64,000 nt of DNA from an uncultured Clostridia bacterium (GTDB lineage Bacteria; Bacillota; Clostridia; UMGS1810): the NCBI GenBank assembly GCA_934463115.1, contig CAKSIN010000001.1:164975-228974 (forward strand), in the 5' to 3' direction. Positions 55,007 through 64,000 of the stretch are shown here, piece after piece. The translations under genes were made by a program, and so were the position numbers. The first letter of the stretch is position 1, and every line of letters starts with the position of its first letter. The notes beneath the pieces were generated by a model, which did not search any database, was not told the origin of the DNA, and saw only the letters and a list, made by a program, of their open reading frames with translations.

Positions 55007-56170
55007 ATGAAAAAGATGATTTTGACGGCGCTTGCCTTGTGCATACCGCTAAACACCGCGCTGTGCGGCACGGCAGTGCTGGCAGACGATGCTTTTGCGG
55101 CGGCGGATGTACATACCGAACCTGCGGTGTACAATATTACACTTAATGAAGCAATAGAAATGGCATACAAAGACAATGTGGAAATACGCGCGAACGAGCT
55201 CGAACAATACGGCGACGAAAAGAGCATAGCGGTTGCAAACCTTGCAAAAAAGTCGGCAAGCAGCACGCTGAATAATCTTCCGGCATCGTCCTCGCTGTCG
55301 GTGTCGAGCAACTTTCAGCTGTATCTTGCAAGAGACGGATATTATCTGGAGGCGCAGCGCGCAGCACTGCGAATAGCGCAAAAGCAGGCAGACAAGATAA
55401 AAAACACCATAGCATACAATGTTACAAATTCATACTACAATCTTATTTTGTGTTCCAAACTTGTGAATGCGGCGCAAAATTCCTATAATCTTGCGGCAGA
55501 AAATCAGAGATTTGTGGAAAAGCAGCTTGCATTGGGAATGGTGGCACAGCTCGATTACAGAAATGCGTGCCTTGCCACGCAGAGCAGCGCAAACGCACTT
55601 GCATCGTATAAACTGAACCGCGATATCGCATGCGACAATCTCAAAATACTTTTGAATATAGACGGTGAAAACTGCACCGTGAACCCGATAGATGATATTG
55701 AATGTGTTGAATACATAAGCAATGTGGAAAAAGATATTGAATCAGCTATGGAAAGCCGACTTGACCTGTATTCACTCATGGAGAACCGCGATCTTGCCGA
55801 GCAGTATTTTGAACATGCAAAGGCACTCACGGAGAAATCGGCAGAATACAACACGGCTTACGCTTCGTACATCAAGGCTGATTATAACTACACAAATACC
55901 AAAAAACTTATTGCGCTCTCAATCCGTCAGGCAGACAACGCCATGACAACCGCATCGTCGGATATGGAGGTTGCAAAATCCAAATACGAGATTACACAGA
56001 GTGAATATGAATCGTCAAAATTGAAATACGAACTCGGAATGATTACAAATACGGATTTGACAGAGGCGATTAACTCACTGTATCAGGCGCAGGTGTCGTA
56101 TGCAAATGCGAAACTGAATTACCGTATGGCAGTGGAAAAATACAAGTATGAAATTTCAACCGGACTGTAA
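55007..56170 (+). CDS. TolC family protein
   Basis: 387-residue protein with a signal peptide (residues 1-26, ending VLA) and long alpha-helices with the tandem half-repeats of outer-membrane efflux proteins (NITLNEAIEMAYKDNVEIRA; YEITQSEYESSKLKYELGMI then TDLTEAINSLYQAQVSYANA). It is shorter than Gram-negative TolC (about 470). In a spore-former with SLH-anchored surface proteins an outer membrane is not expected, so it may span the wall space or act as an extended adaptor. Co-transcribed with the adaptor and pump. Confidence 0.85.
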   Translation: MKKMILTALALCIPLNTALCGTAVLADDAFAAADVHTEPAVYNITLNEAIEMAYKDNVEIRANELEQYGDEKSIAVANLAKKSASSTLNNLPASSSLSVSSNFQLYLARDGYYLEAQRAALRIAQKQADKIKNTIAYNVTNSYYNLILCSKLVNAAQNSYNLAAENQRFVEKQLALGMVAQLDYRNACLATQSSANALASYKLNRDIACDNLKILLNIDGENCTVNPIDDIECVEYISNVEKDIESAMESRLDLYSLMENRDLAEQYFEHAKALTEKSAEYNTAYASYIKADYNYTNTKKLIALSIRQADNAMTTASSDMEVAKSKYEITQSEYESSKLKYELGMITNTDLTEAINSLYQAQVSYANAKLNYRMAVEKYKYEISTGL

Positions 56171-56184
56171 GGAGGATATGAACA

Positions 56185-57417
56185 ATGAATAAAAGAATAC
56201 CGGCTATAGTTGCGGCATGCGCAGTTGCACTGTCGTTTTCGGGATGCGGAAAAAAGGAAGAGACCAAAAGCACAACGGCAACAAATGTTACGGTTAGCAC
56301 GGCAAAATATGATTCAATAGAAAGCACGGTAAAATACACCGGAGAAATAAAAGCCAATTCGGCGGCATCGGTTACACCCAAGTCATCGGGCACGGTTAAG
56401 GCGGTATATGCCGAAATCGGAGATTATGTAAATGCCGGAAAGGTACTTCTTACAATAGATACCACATCGTATCAGCTGGCATATAACCAGGCTATGGCAG
56501 CGTATAACAGCGCCGTTGCCGCATATGACAATGTCAAGAACGGAAGCACGGCTCAGAGCAAGGTGTCGGCAGACCAGGCGCTTTCAAGCGCGCAGCTTGC
56601 ATATGACAACGCGGCAGACAATTATAACCGTCAGAAATCACTCTTTGATATAGGCGCAATCAGCCAGGTTGCACTCGACGCCGCAAAAACTCAGCTTGAC
56701 AATGCGCAAATCGCACTTGACACCGCAAAGAAAAGCGCGGCTCTTACCGAAAATGTAATAGGTCCGCAGTCCACTGCAAGCGCCAAGGCGGCGGTTGACC
56801 AGGCAAAAGCGGCGGTTGATTTGGCGGCGGATTCGCTGGCAAACTGCACCGTCAAGGCACCGATATCGGGATATATATCTTCGAAAAATGCAAACGTCGG
56901 TCAGGTTGCGTCACAGGGAATGGAAGTTTTCTCCATAAAGGATTCCGACTCTGTGGATGTGGAGGTAAATGTAACCGAATCTGTTATCGGCAGTATTGCG
57001 GCAGGTTCGGCGGCAGATGTTGATATCAAATCGGCAAAGCTCAAAGGAATAACCGGAACGGTGGCTGTTGTCGGCGAGAGCAAAAACGATTCAACCGGAA
57101 TGTTCACGGTAAAGGTTTCTATTCCGAATTCCGATAACAAGATAAAAGTCGGCATGCTTGCCGATGTCCGCCTTGTAACCGACAAATCGGACAATGTGCT
57201 TGTGATAGATGAAAACTCGATTCTTAAATCCGGCGACGAAACATATGTGTATGTTGCAAAAGGCAAAAAGGCGGAAAAAAAGGTTATAACAACGGGCGCA
57301 TCGGACGGAGAAAAAATTGAAGTTCTCTCCGGTCTGAGCAATGGCGATAAAGTAGTTGTTGACGGTAAGGAATATCTCTCCGACAAAAACAACGAGATAA
57401 AGATTACATCCAAATAA
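56185..57417 (+). CDS. RND efflux periplasmic adaptor, lipoprotein
   Basis: Membrane-fusion protein of 410 aa linking the pump to its TolC-like partner. It begins with a lipoprotein signal (lipobox SFSGC, cysteine near residue 21). Then biotinyl-lipoyl halves (KSSGTVKAVYAEIGDYVNAG; APISGYISSKNANVGQVASQ) flank a coiled-coil hairpin rich in Ala/Gln (about residues 95-215), followed by a beta-barrel and the C-terminal membrane-proximal domain (VYVAKGKKAEKKVITTG). Confidence 0.92.
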   Translation: MNKRIPAIVAACAVALSFSGCGKKEETKSTTATNVTVSTAKYDSIESTVKYTGEIKANSAASVTPKSSGTVKAVYAEIGDYVNAGKVLLTIDTTSYQLAYNQAMAAYNSAVAAYDNVKNGSTAQSKVSADQALSSAQLAYDNAADNYNRQKSLFDIGAISQVALDAAKTQLDNAQIALDTAKKSAALTENVIGPQSTASAKAAVDQAKAAVDLAADSLANCTVKAPISGYISSKNANVGQVASQGMEVFSIKDSDSVDVEVNVTESVIGSIAAGSAADVDIKSAKLKGITGTVAVVGESKNDSTGMFTVKVSIPNSDNKIKVGMLADVRLVTDKSDNVLVIDENSILKSGDETYVYVAKGKKAEKKVITTGASDGEKIEVLSGLSNGDKVVVDGKEYLSDKNNEIKITSK

Positions 57418-57438
57418 TGGCGGAGGGGATGATACAAT

Positions 57439-60400
57439 ATGAATTTGAGCAAAATATCCGTTAAACGGCCGGTCGCCGTTACAATGGTAGTGTTGATATT
57501 TATAGTAATAGGTCTGTATTCGCTCAGCATGTTTTCCATAGAGATGATGCCGAAGATGGAACTGTCTATGGCGCTTGTGTATACATCGTATCCCAATGTC
57601 GGCTCGCAGGAGGTTGAAAACCTCGTTACAAAGACGATTGAGGGTGCCGTGGGTTCGGTATCCGGCGCAAAGACCATACAGAGTCAGTCCTCGGAGGGCA
57701 GCAGTATGGTTATGGTTCAGTTTTCGTCCAAGACCGATATGGACAAAGCTGTTCGGTCAATGTCGGACAAAATAGACCTTGTGGAATCATATCTCCCGTC
57801 CGACGCGGAAAAACCGATGGTACTAAAGCTCGACACATCAATGATGCCGGCTGCAATGATGAGCGTGTCGTACGAGGGTATGGATCCCGTTCAGACAAAA
57901 AAATATGTTGAGGATAATGTTCAAAACAAACTGGAGTCGGTAGACGGTGTTGCATCGGTAACGGTAACCGGTGCGCAGGACAGAATAATAAAGGTCAACG
58001 TTGATCCGGAAAAACTGTTCGGATACAACATGAGCGTGTCGGATGTTGTTTCGGCAATTGCAGCACAGAACTCCAATCTTCCGTCCGGTACAATCGAAAA
58101 CCGCGGAAAGAAACTTTCTGTCCGCACAGTGGGAAAATTCTCCGATGTAAGTGAGATAGACGCTGTTCCGCTTGTTACAACCTCCGGGCAGGTTGTGTAT
58201 CTCAGCGATATCGCCGATGTGGAAGATACATATTCCGACAAAACCGTTATATCGCGCCTGAACGGTGAGGATTCGCTGTCGATATCCGTAACCGCCGAAT
58301 CCGATGCGAACACCGTTGAGGTTGTCGACGGTATCACAAAGGCGCTTAACGATATTTCGGCGCAAAATCCCAAATTTAAATATAACATGACAATGGAACA
58401 GGCAAGCTACATAAAAGATTCAATTTCGAGCGTTGCCGACAGTGCCGTGTCGGGCGCCGCACTGGCAATTCTTGTGCTGCTGCTGTTTTTGGCAAACTTC
58501 CGCACATCTATGGTTATCGGAATATCCATGCCGATATCCGTTATCACTACATTTATCGGAATGTATTTTTCGGGTATGACGCTAAATGTTGTATCTCTCG
58601 GCGGATTGGCACTCGGTATAGGTATGCTTGTGGATAACTCGGTTGTTGTGCTCGAAAATATCTTCCGCCGCAGAAGCGAACTTGGCGAGGACAATCAAAA
58701 GTCGGCAATCAACGGTGCAACCGAGGTTATCGGCGCAGTTGTGGCGTCGGTTCTCACAACATGCATAGTTTATGTTCCGATACTGTTTATCGACAATATG
58801 ATGGCAATTATGTTCAAGCAGCTTGCGTTTACAATTATATTCTCGCAGACAGCGTCGCTCATTACAACATTTTTGCTCGTGCCGATGCTCGCGTCAAAAC
58901 TCAAAGATACTTCGCCAAACAAAAAGCTTGGTTTTATACTTAACCCGTTTGCAAAGTTTATGGAAAAAATGTATGTTGTGTATGAAAAAACTCTCCGTTG
59001 GGTTCTTTCACACAAAAAGGTATTTATGGGTGCGGTTGCCGGTACGTTTGCCGTGTGCATGGTTGTGCTGTTTATGCTCGGAATGGAGCTTATGAGCGCA
59101 ACGGATGAAGGCACAATCATCGTAAGCACAGAGCTGCCGGTCGGAAGCAAACTTGAAGATACAAACAAACTTACGCTCAGGGTAGAAGATATTATCGGGA
59201 AAAACAAAAATGTTAAGGATGTTTTTGCAAGCATAGGTTCGGGCTCAATGAGCATGCTCGGACAAAGCAGCGAAAATTCTTCGAGTGTAACCGTTACTCT
59301 TAAAGACAAGAGAAAAGATACAACCGACGAGGTTGCGCAGCAGCTGCGTAAAGCACTCGGCGGTATTGCCGGTGCGGAAATAAAGGTAGAGGCTTCATCG
59401 TCGTCAATGAGCATGGCATCAAACGAGCTGCAGTATCAGTTCAGCTCGACCGATGACGCACAGCTCGAAAAATACGTTCGCACCGCTCAAAAGGTTATAT
59501 CATCGATAGACGGTGTTGTGGAAACGGAGACATCGCTTTCCGACAAGCGCCCCGAGCTGCAGGTTAAGGTTGATTCATCGCGCGCCGCGCGCTACGGCCT
59601 CAGCACTGCGACGGTATCGTCTGCCGTAAAGGCGGTTCTTGCCGATACAACAGCCGGAAGATTTACCGATTCGGGTATGGAGTACGATATCAAAATTGCA
59701 TATCCCGATGATTACGTTGAAAATGTGGAGGCGCTTAAAAATCTGCAGTTAAAGACATTTACCGGTCAGTGGGTTGCACTGTCCGATGTAGCGGACGTCA
59801 GTGAAAAAGAAGGTTACACCACACTCAACAGAATCGACCAGAAGCGTGTTATAACCCTCACCGCAAAGCTGTTCGGCACCGATATGGGAACCGTAAACAA
59901 GAAATTTGAAAAAGAAATGCAGTCATACCCCGCACCGGACGGAATTACCCGTGAAACGGGCGGAGAATATGAAATTATGATAGACGCCATGAAATCGCTC
60001 TTACTGGCGATTCTGATTGGTATACTTCTCATGTACATGGTTATGGCGGCACAGTTTGAGAGTTTGCTCGAACCGCTCATCATAATGTTCACACTGCCGC
60101 TTGCAATGATTGGTGTTGTACTGTCGCTCGTTGTGGCGCGCAGTCCGCTGTCTGTCGTAAGCTGTATCGGTATTCTGATGCTTATGGGTATCGTTGTAAA
60201 CAATGCCATAGTGCTTATTGACTTTATAAATGTGGCAAGAAAGGAACAACCCGAAACCGACAGAACAGATTTGATAGTTTATGCCGGAAAAACAAGAATG
60301 CGCCCGGTGCTCATGACATCGCTCACATCTATCCTCGGATTCTTGCCGATGGCGCTTGCCATAGGATCCGGCGGAACAGATATGATGCAGCCGCTTGCAG

Positions 60401-60540
60401 TCGTTCTTGTCGGCGGTCTTACCGTCGGAACACTCCTTACACTTTTGGTAATACCGGCAGTGTTTGTGATATTTGATGATAAACTGAAAAAAAGAAAAGC
60501 AAAAAAAGAGGCAAAAATTAAGGCAAAATCCGAAAAATAG
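57439..60540 (+). CDS. Efflux RND transporter permease (AcrB/HAE1-like)
   Basis: Proton-driven multidrug-type pump of 1033 aa, the normal size, with twelve membrane helices and two large extracytoplasmic loops. Family signs are the start LSKISVKRPVAVTMVVLIFI, LGGLALGIGMLVDNSVVVLE (helix 4 aspartate of the proton relay), the PLSVVSCIGILMLMGIVVNN segment and the C-terminal RMRPVLMTSLTSILGFLPMA. Last gene of the marR-tolC-adaptor-RND operon. Substrates unknown; bile acids or plant phenolics would suit a gut or cellulose habitat but that is guesswork. Confidence 0.94.
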   Translation: MNLSKISVKRPVAVTMVVLIFIVIGLYSLSMFSIEMMPKMELSMALVYTSYPNVGSQEVENLVTKTIEGAVGSVSGAKTIQSQSSEGSSMVMVQFSSKTDMDKAVRSMSDKIDLVESYLPSDAEKPMVLKLDTSMMPAAMMSVSYEGMDPVQTKKYVEDNVQNKLESVDGVASVTVTGAQDRIIKVNVDPEKLFGYNMSVSDVVSAIAAQNSNLPSGTIENRGKKLSVRTVGKFSDVSEIDAVPLVTTSGQVVYLSDIADVEDTYSDKTVISRLNGEDSLSISVTAESDANTVEVVDGITKALNDISAQNPKFKYNMTMEQASYIKDSISSVADSAVSGAALAILVLLLFLANFRTSMVIGISMPISVITTFIGMYFSGMTLNVVSLGGLALGIGMLVDNSVVVLENIFRRRSELGEDNQKSAINGATEVIGAVVASVLTTCIVYVPILFIDNMMAIMFKQLAFTIIFSQTASLITTFLLVPMLASKLKDTSPNKKLGFILNPFAKFMEKMYVVYEKTLRWVLSHKKVFMGAVAGTFAVCMVVLFMLGMELMSATDEGTIIVSTELPVGSKLEDTNKLTLRVEDIIGKNKNVKDVFASIGSGSMSMLGQSSENSSSVTVTLKDKRKDTTDEVAQQLRKALGGIAGAEIKVEASSSSMSMASNELQYQFSSTDDAQLEKYVRTAQKVISSIDGVVETETSLSDKRPELQVKVDSSRAARYGLSTATVSSAVKAVLADTTAGRFTDSGMEYDIKIAYPDDYVENVEALKNLQLKTFTGQWVALSDVADVSEKEGYTTLNRIDQKRVITLTAKLFGTDMGTVNKKFEKEMQSYPAPDGITRETGGEYEIMIDAMKSLLLAILIGILLMYMVMAAQFESLLEPLIIMFTLPLAMIGVVLSLVVARSPLSVVSCIGILMLMGIVVNNAIVLIDFINVARKEQPETDRTDLIVYAGKTRMRPVLMTSLTSILGFLPMALAIGSGGTDMMQPLAVVLVGGLTVGTLLTLLVIPAVFVIFDDKLKKRKAKKEAKIKAKSEK

Positions 60541-60549
60541 GATTTAATG

Positions 60550-60599
60550 AAAAAAATCCCTCGCTCAGTCAATTTTGACATGAGCCGAGGGATTTTTTT
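60550..60599 (+). terminator. Terminator of the efflux operon
   Basis: Stem AAAAAATCCCTCG..CTCA (60550-60567) with its complement at 60581-60598, one bulged base, T-run at the end. Confidence 0.85.
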
Positions 60600-60762
60600 A
60601 TGCCCAAAAAGCCAAAATATTTGACATTTTTGCCATATGCGCATATTTGCAATGTTTTTTAGGAAATATTTGCAATTGATTAAGAAAATTATATGGTATA
60701 TAATATTGTTAATAAAAGCGTAGAATAATAAGGAATTTGATTTATGCTTTTTATAGATTTTT

Positions 60763-61476
60763 ATGCATTGGGGTGAAAGGATATATGAGTACGGCGCGGC
60801 TATAAAATGTGTTCCGGGTGTCCGCGGCGGAGTATGGATAAAGAGCACAAACGGAAAGATATACACAAGTTATGATTCCGGGCAGACTTTTAGGCTTCTG
60901 GATTCCATAACAGATGCCGACAGCTCCGGATGCTGTTTCGGATTCGGAGTCGGCGAGGACGGCAGCGGTACCGCGGTATATGTTATCGGATATGTCGACG
61001 GTGTATTCGGAATGTATATCTCAAACGATTTGGGAGCAAGCTGGATAAAAATAAGCCCGGACGGACAGAATTTTTTTGCCGGAGTTGTTGAGGTATGCGG
61101 CGACCGCCGCCAATACGGACGGGTGTTTGTGGGAACCGGCGGAACAGGGGTTATCTACGGTGAGGGCAATCCTGTGCAGACGGTCGAAAACTATACCGAC
61201 GGCGAAAAACTCACCGTTTCGGCAAGTGCATACAACACCGCCGCATCGGACAAAAATTTAACGGTCTTTGCCGCGTTTTATGCCGAGGGCGGCGAACTTA
61301 TGAATGTTCAGATGCAAAAGTTTGCGATTGGTTCAGGCACCGGAGAAAATGACTATAATTTTGAAATAACCGTTCCGCAAAATTCCGAAAATTCCATTCT
61401 CAAAGTATTTGCGTTTGACGATTCGCTCGCACCGCTGCACACGATTTTTGAAATGCCGCAGAAAGTGCGGGATTGA
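60763..61476 (+). pseudogene. C-terminal remnant of a GH74-type xyloglucanase
   Basis: 237 codons. The stretch from GGVWIKSTNGKIYTSYDSGQ through FGFGVGEDGSGTAVYVIGYV, GVFGMYISNDLGASWIKIS and YGRVFVGTGGTGVIYGEG matches the last blades of GH74 beta-propellers, with BNR-type repeats. The final 100 residues form an Ig-like tail. Whole GH74 enzymes have about 700 or more residues; here the signal peptide and the first catalytic blades are missing and no ribosome site precedes the ATG at 60763. I read it as a 5'-truncated relic of a secreted enzyme. Confidence 0.65.
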
Positions 61477-61585
61477 AAATAAAAGTTATATTTTTAGCGG
61501 CAAAACAAAAATTTTTTGTATTGTGCCGTTTGACATTCCGATATATAATAATGTTACAGATTGAAGTATTGAGGAGAATATAAAC

Positions 61586-62626
61586 ATGAAAATGACATTC
61601 AGATGGTATGGTGAGAACGATCCCGTAACGCTTGAAAAAATACGCCAGATACCGGGTGTTACCGGTGTTGTGTCGGCAGTATACGATATCCCGGTGGGCG
61701 AGGAATGGAGCTATGAGCGAATAATGCACCTGAAAGAAAGTATTGTGGCGGCAGGCTTTGAACTGTCGGTGATAGAGAGCGTTCCCGTTCATGAGGACAT
61801 CAAAATGGGCTGCGGCCGCCGCGATGAGTACATTGAAAATTACTGCCGCACGCTCCGCAATTTGTCGAGAGCGGGAATAGACTGCGTGTGCTATAATTTT
61901 ATGCCGGTTTTCGACTGGACGCGCTCCGACCTTAAATATGAACTTCCCGACGGCTCAAATGTTCTTGCCTATGATGATACTGTCGTAAAAAATATGAATC
62001 CGCTTTCCGGGGAACTGTCACTCCCGGGCTGGGATGAGAGCTACACAAAGGATGAAATGCGCGAATTGCTCGGCAAATACAAGAACATAAGCGAAGAAGA
62101 TTTGTGGAACAACCTAAAATATTTTTTGGACAGAGTTATCAAGGTTGCCGAAGAAGTTAAGGTTAAAATGGCAATTCATCCGGATGATCCGCCGTGGAGC
62201 ATATTCGGTCTCCCGAGGATTATTACGAATAAGGCAAACCTGCAAAGGTTTTTAAATCTGTACGATAGCCCGTACAACGGACTTACACTTTGCAGCGGTT
62301 CGCTCGGCGCGGATCCGAATAATGATATTGCGGATATGGCTCGCTCATTTGCCGACAGAATCCACTTTGCTCATATCCGAAACATAAAGATTACCGGGGA
62401 GCATTGCTTTGAAGAAGCAGGGCACAGAACAGAGAGCGGTTCTCTGGATATCTATGCCATAATAAAGGCGTATCACGACTGCGGATTTGACGGGTATATA
62501 CGCCCGGATCACGGCAGAATGATATGGGGTGAGGACGGAAGACCTGGCTACGGTCTGTACGACCGTGCACTCGGCGCAGTGTATATAAACGGAATATGGG
62601 AAGCATTGGACAGGAGTGAGGAATAA
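61586..62626 (+). CDS. uxuA: Mannonate dehydratase
   Basis: Converts D-mannonate to 2-keto-3-deoxygluconate in glucuronate breakdown. The 346-residue protein starts [20 protein letters not shown] and contains [62 protein letters not shown] and the C-terminal [13 protein letters not shown], all typical of UxuA metal and substrate sites. GAGGAG-type ribosome site. Its stop overlaps the start of the SDR gene (TAATG). Confidence 0.95.
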   Translation: MKMTFRWYGENDPVTLEKIRQIPGVTGVVSAVYDIPVGEEWSYERIMHLKESIVAAGFELSVIESVPVHEDIKMGCGRRDEYIENYCRTLRNLSRAGIDCVCYNFMPVFDWTRSDLKYELPDGSNVLAYDDTVVKNMNPLSGELSLPGWDESYTKDEMRELLGKYKNISEEDLWNNLKYFLDRVIKVAEEVKVKMAIHPDDPPWSIFGLPRIITNKANLQRFLNLYDSPYNGLTLCSGSLGADPNNDIADMARSFADRIHFAHIRNIKITGEHCFEEAGHRTESGSLDIYAIIKAYHDCGFDGYIRPDHGRMIWGEDGRPGYGLYDRALGAVYINGIWEALDRSEE

Positions 62627-63474
62627 TGAATTTGCCTTTTAAAATAGATTTATCCGAAAAGGTCGCTGTTGTAACCGGCGGAGGAGGGGTACTTTGCTCG
62701 GAGTTTGCAAAGGATATTGCCGCATGCGGCGCAAAAGTGGCTGTGCTGGATTTGAATGCAGATGCGGCACAAAAGGTCGCACAGGATATTAATTTAAACG
62801 GCGGAACTGCCATAGGACTTAGCGCAAATGTGCTTGATTCCGACAGCCTCAAAGCGGCAAAAAATGAAATAAATAATACATTTGGCAGGTTGGATATTCT
62901 GCTCAACGGTGCCGGCGGAAACAATCCGAAAGGAACAACCACCAAGGATTATTACGAGATGGGCGACGAGGCAAGAGAGGATGTAAAATCATTCTTTGAC
63001 CTTGACGCAAAGGGAATAGAATTTGTCTTTAACCTGAATTTCCTCGGCACTTTGCTGCCGACGCAGATTTTTGCACCCGATTTGATAGAGTCGGTCGACG
63101 CGTGCATTGTAAACGTGTCGTCTATGAACGCATTTTGTCCGCTTACGCGCATACCTGCCTACAGCGGTGCAAAGGCGGCTGTTTCCAACCTTACGCAGTG
63201 GCTTGCCGTTCACTTTTCAAAGGTGGGAATAAGGGTAAATGCAATGGCCCCGGGATTTTTCCTTACAAATCAGAACAGAGCGCTGCTTTTGGACGAAAAC
63301 GGAAACTACACCGAGCGTTCGAACAAGATAATAGGTGCTACACCTATGGGCAGATTTGGCGATCCGAGCGAACTCACCGGAACGCTATTGTGGCTGCTCT
63401 CAGACGGCGCAAGCTTTGTAAACGGTGTGGTTGTGCCGGTGGACGGTGGATTTTCCGCGTACAGCGGTGTTTGA
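62626..63474 (+). CDS. SDR family oxidoreductase, probable D-mannonate oxidoreductase
   Basis: Probably reduces D-fructuronate to D-mannonate, supplying UxuA. The 282-residue short-chain dehydrogenase has VAVVTGGGGVLCSEFAKDI, NGAGG (LLNGAGGNNPKG), a catalytic Ser in VNVSSMNAF, YSGAKAAV with Tyr and Lys, and the C-terminal GVVVPVDGGFSAYSGV. SDR-type fructuronate reductases encoded next to uxuA, unlike UxuB, are common in Firmicutes and this length and context fit. No uxaC is seen in the window. Confidence 0.87.
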   Translation: MNLPFKIDLSEKVAVVTGGGGVLCSEFAKDIAACGAKVAVLDLNADAAQKVAQDINLNGGTAIGLSANVLDSDSLKAAKNEINNTFGRLDILLNGAGGNNPKGTTTKDYYEMGDEAREDVKSFFDLDAKGIEFVFNLNFLGTLLPTQIFAPDLIESVDACIVNVSSMNAFCPLTRIPAYSGAKAAVSNLTQWLAVHFSKVGIRVNAMAPGFFLTNQNRALLLDENGNYTERSNKIIGATPMGRFGDPSELTGTLLWLLSDGASFVNGVVVPVDGGFSAYSGV

Positions 63475-63519
63475 TTTGAAAATATGAAGTTGTATTTAGA
63501 TTAACTTATACGCAACCCC

Positions 63520-64000
63520 TCAAGGATATTGCTCTTTGAGGGGTTGCGCTGCTTCTATATAAAAAGTTTCTGTATTGTTACAACCATATGTACGGTCGTC
63601 GTTAAAATGATACTTTTTGTCAAGCCCTATGTCGGTCAGAAGTTTTAAGTATATGTCAACCTGTCCTGTGGGCGATACTTCAATGCGGTCGATAACCTGT
63701 TTTAACATCTCGTTTGTAATCTCGGCGGAGTTTAATATGTCGCCGATGGTTTTGAAGGTATCAACAAGACCTGTTTGCAGCTTGTCGCCCTGTGTAATTC
63801 CGTACCGCGCCATTTTCAGCTTTTCTTCAAGGTGTTTTATTTCGGCATTTATCGAAGCCGTTTTCTCTTTTAAATCGCCCATTGATATGATTTCATTGTC
63901 GTACATATCAATGTATTTCTGACGGCTTTTTTTGAGCTTTTCTATTTCTTTTCCAAACTCTTTTTCCGTTTTTCGGTTCTTGTTCATCGGCTCGTAGCTT
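63520..64000 (-). CDS. Serine recombinase, C-terminal part, cut by window edge
   Basis: The last 160 residues of a large serine site-specific recombinase of the TnpX/TndX type. The segment KEFGKEIEKLKKSRQKYIDM onward is the coiled-coil that follows the zinc ribbon, with EITNEMLKQVIDRIEVSPTG after it, the usual C-terminal motif. The frame is open through 64000 (residues SYEP before the first Met in view), so the catalytic domain lies outside. Its convergent position after the uxuA-SDR pair suggests that an integrated mobile element begins here. Confidence 0.85.
   Translation of the reverse strand, partial: SYEPMNKNRKTEKEFGKEIEKLKKSRQKYIDMYDNEIISMGDLKEKTASINAEIKHLEEKLKMARYGITQGDKLQTGLVDTFKTIGDILNSAEITNEMLKQVIDRIEVSPTGQVDIYLKLLTDIGLDKKYHFNDDRTYGCNNTETFYIEAAQPLKEQYP

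Overview
The window reads as chromosomal DNA of a spore-forming, anaerobe-type member of the Clostridia (Firmicutes). It carries spo0A, a spoVAC-spoVAD-spoVAE operon behind a sigma-G-like promoter, two S-layer-homology (SLH) surface proteins, the glgC/glgD two-subunit ADP-glucose pyrophosphorylase, a dimer-type glycyl-tRNA synthetase, TnpV and a large serine recombinase. Codon use is of moderate GC. I cannot place it to genus. Everything said here comes from reading the sequence; no database search was run.

Layout. 1-5260 (minus): glycogen synthesis operon glgB-glgC-glgD-glgA (glgA cut by the window edge). 5519-7366 (minus): Gfo/Idh/MocA oxidoreductase plus ThuA-like protein, with a divergent AraC regulator. 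8429-13552 (plus): FAD-dependent oxidoreductase, an unrecognised protein, then PqqD-like / S24-S26 peptidase / ABC exporter. 13556-15541 (minus): spoVA operon with a new-looking 49-residue membrane peptide at its head. 15626-19237 (minus): PfkB sugar kinase, zinc alcohol dehydrogenase and a GDPD-PHP fusion, with a divergent DeoR repressor. 20231-20780: five tRNAs (Val, Asp, Phe, Gly, Cys). 20777-21462: a four-helix-bundle gene between 149-bp direct repeats. 21655-22965: CNNM/CorC-type membrane protein. 23271-26450: accessory stretch with TnpV, an IS3 orfA stub, a LuxR-type regulator and decayed ORFs. 26659-35571: a 2970-residue secreted SLH protein. 36218-36688: tRNA-Pro with tandem copies of its 5' half. 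36929-44936: glyS, spo0A, malQ, 2-hydroxyacid dehydrogenase, mltG, pyrG. 44966-46310: DUF559 nuclease in a nest of palindromic repeats. 46528-49446: a highly expressed S-layer-type protein. 50054-53586: recR, then GH65 phosphorylase plus beta-phosphoglucomutase. 53717-60540: a small membrane-anchored protein and a MarR-controlled TolC/adaptor/RND efflux operon. 60763-64000: a GH74 remnant, mannonate dehydratase plus SDR, and the tail of a serine recombinase.

How the parts fit. Carbohydrate handling dominates: glycogen synthesis (glgBCDA), alpha-glucan turnover (malQ), phosphorolysis of alpha-glucosides (GH65 + PgmB), hexuronate catabolism (uxuA + SDR), fructose-type sugar phosphorylation, and a relic of a xyloglucanase. 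Surface biology is the second theme: the giant SLH protein appears to be switched on by the neighbouring LuxR regulator through matching palindromes placed at the same distance from both promoters, and the S-layer gene has a strong promoter and a structured leader.

Three loci look like small, poorly described genetic parasites: a four-helix-bundle gene bracketed by foldback direct repeats, a DUF559 gene bracketed by palindromic repeats, and a 196-bp unit repeated inside the anticodon loop of tRNA-Pro. These, plus the LuxR/giant-protein pair and the spoVA-linked micropeptide, are the best leads for something undescribed.
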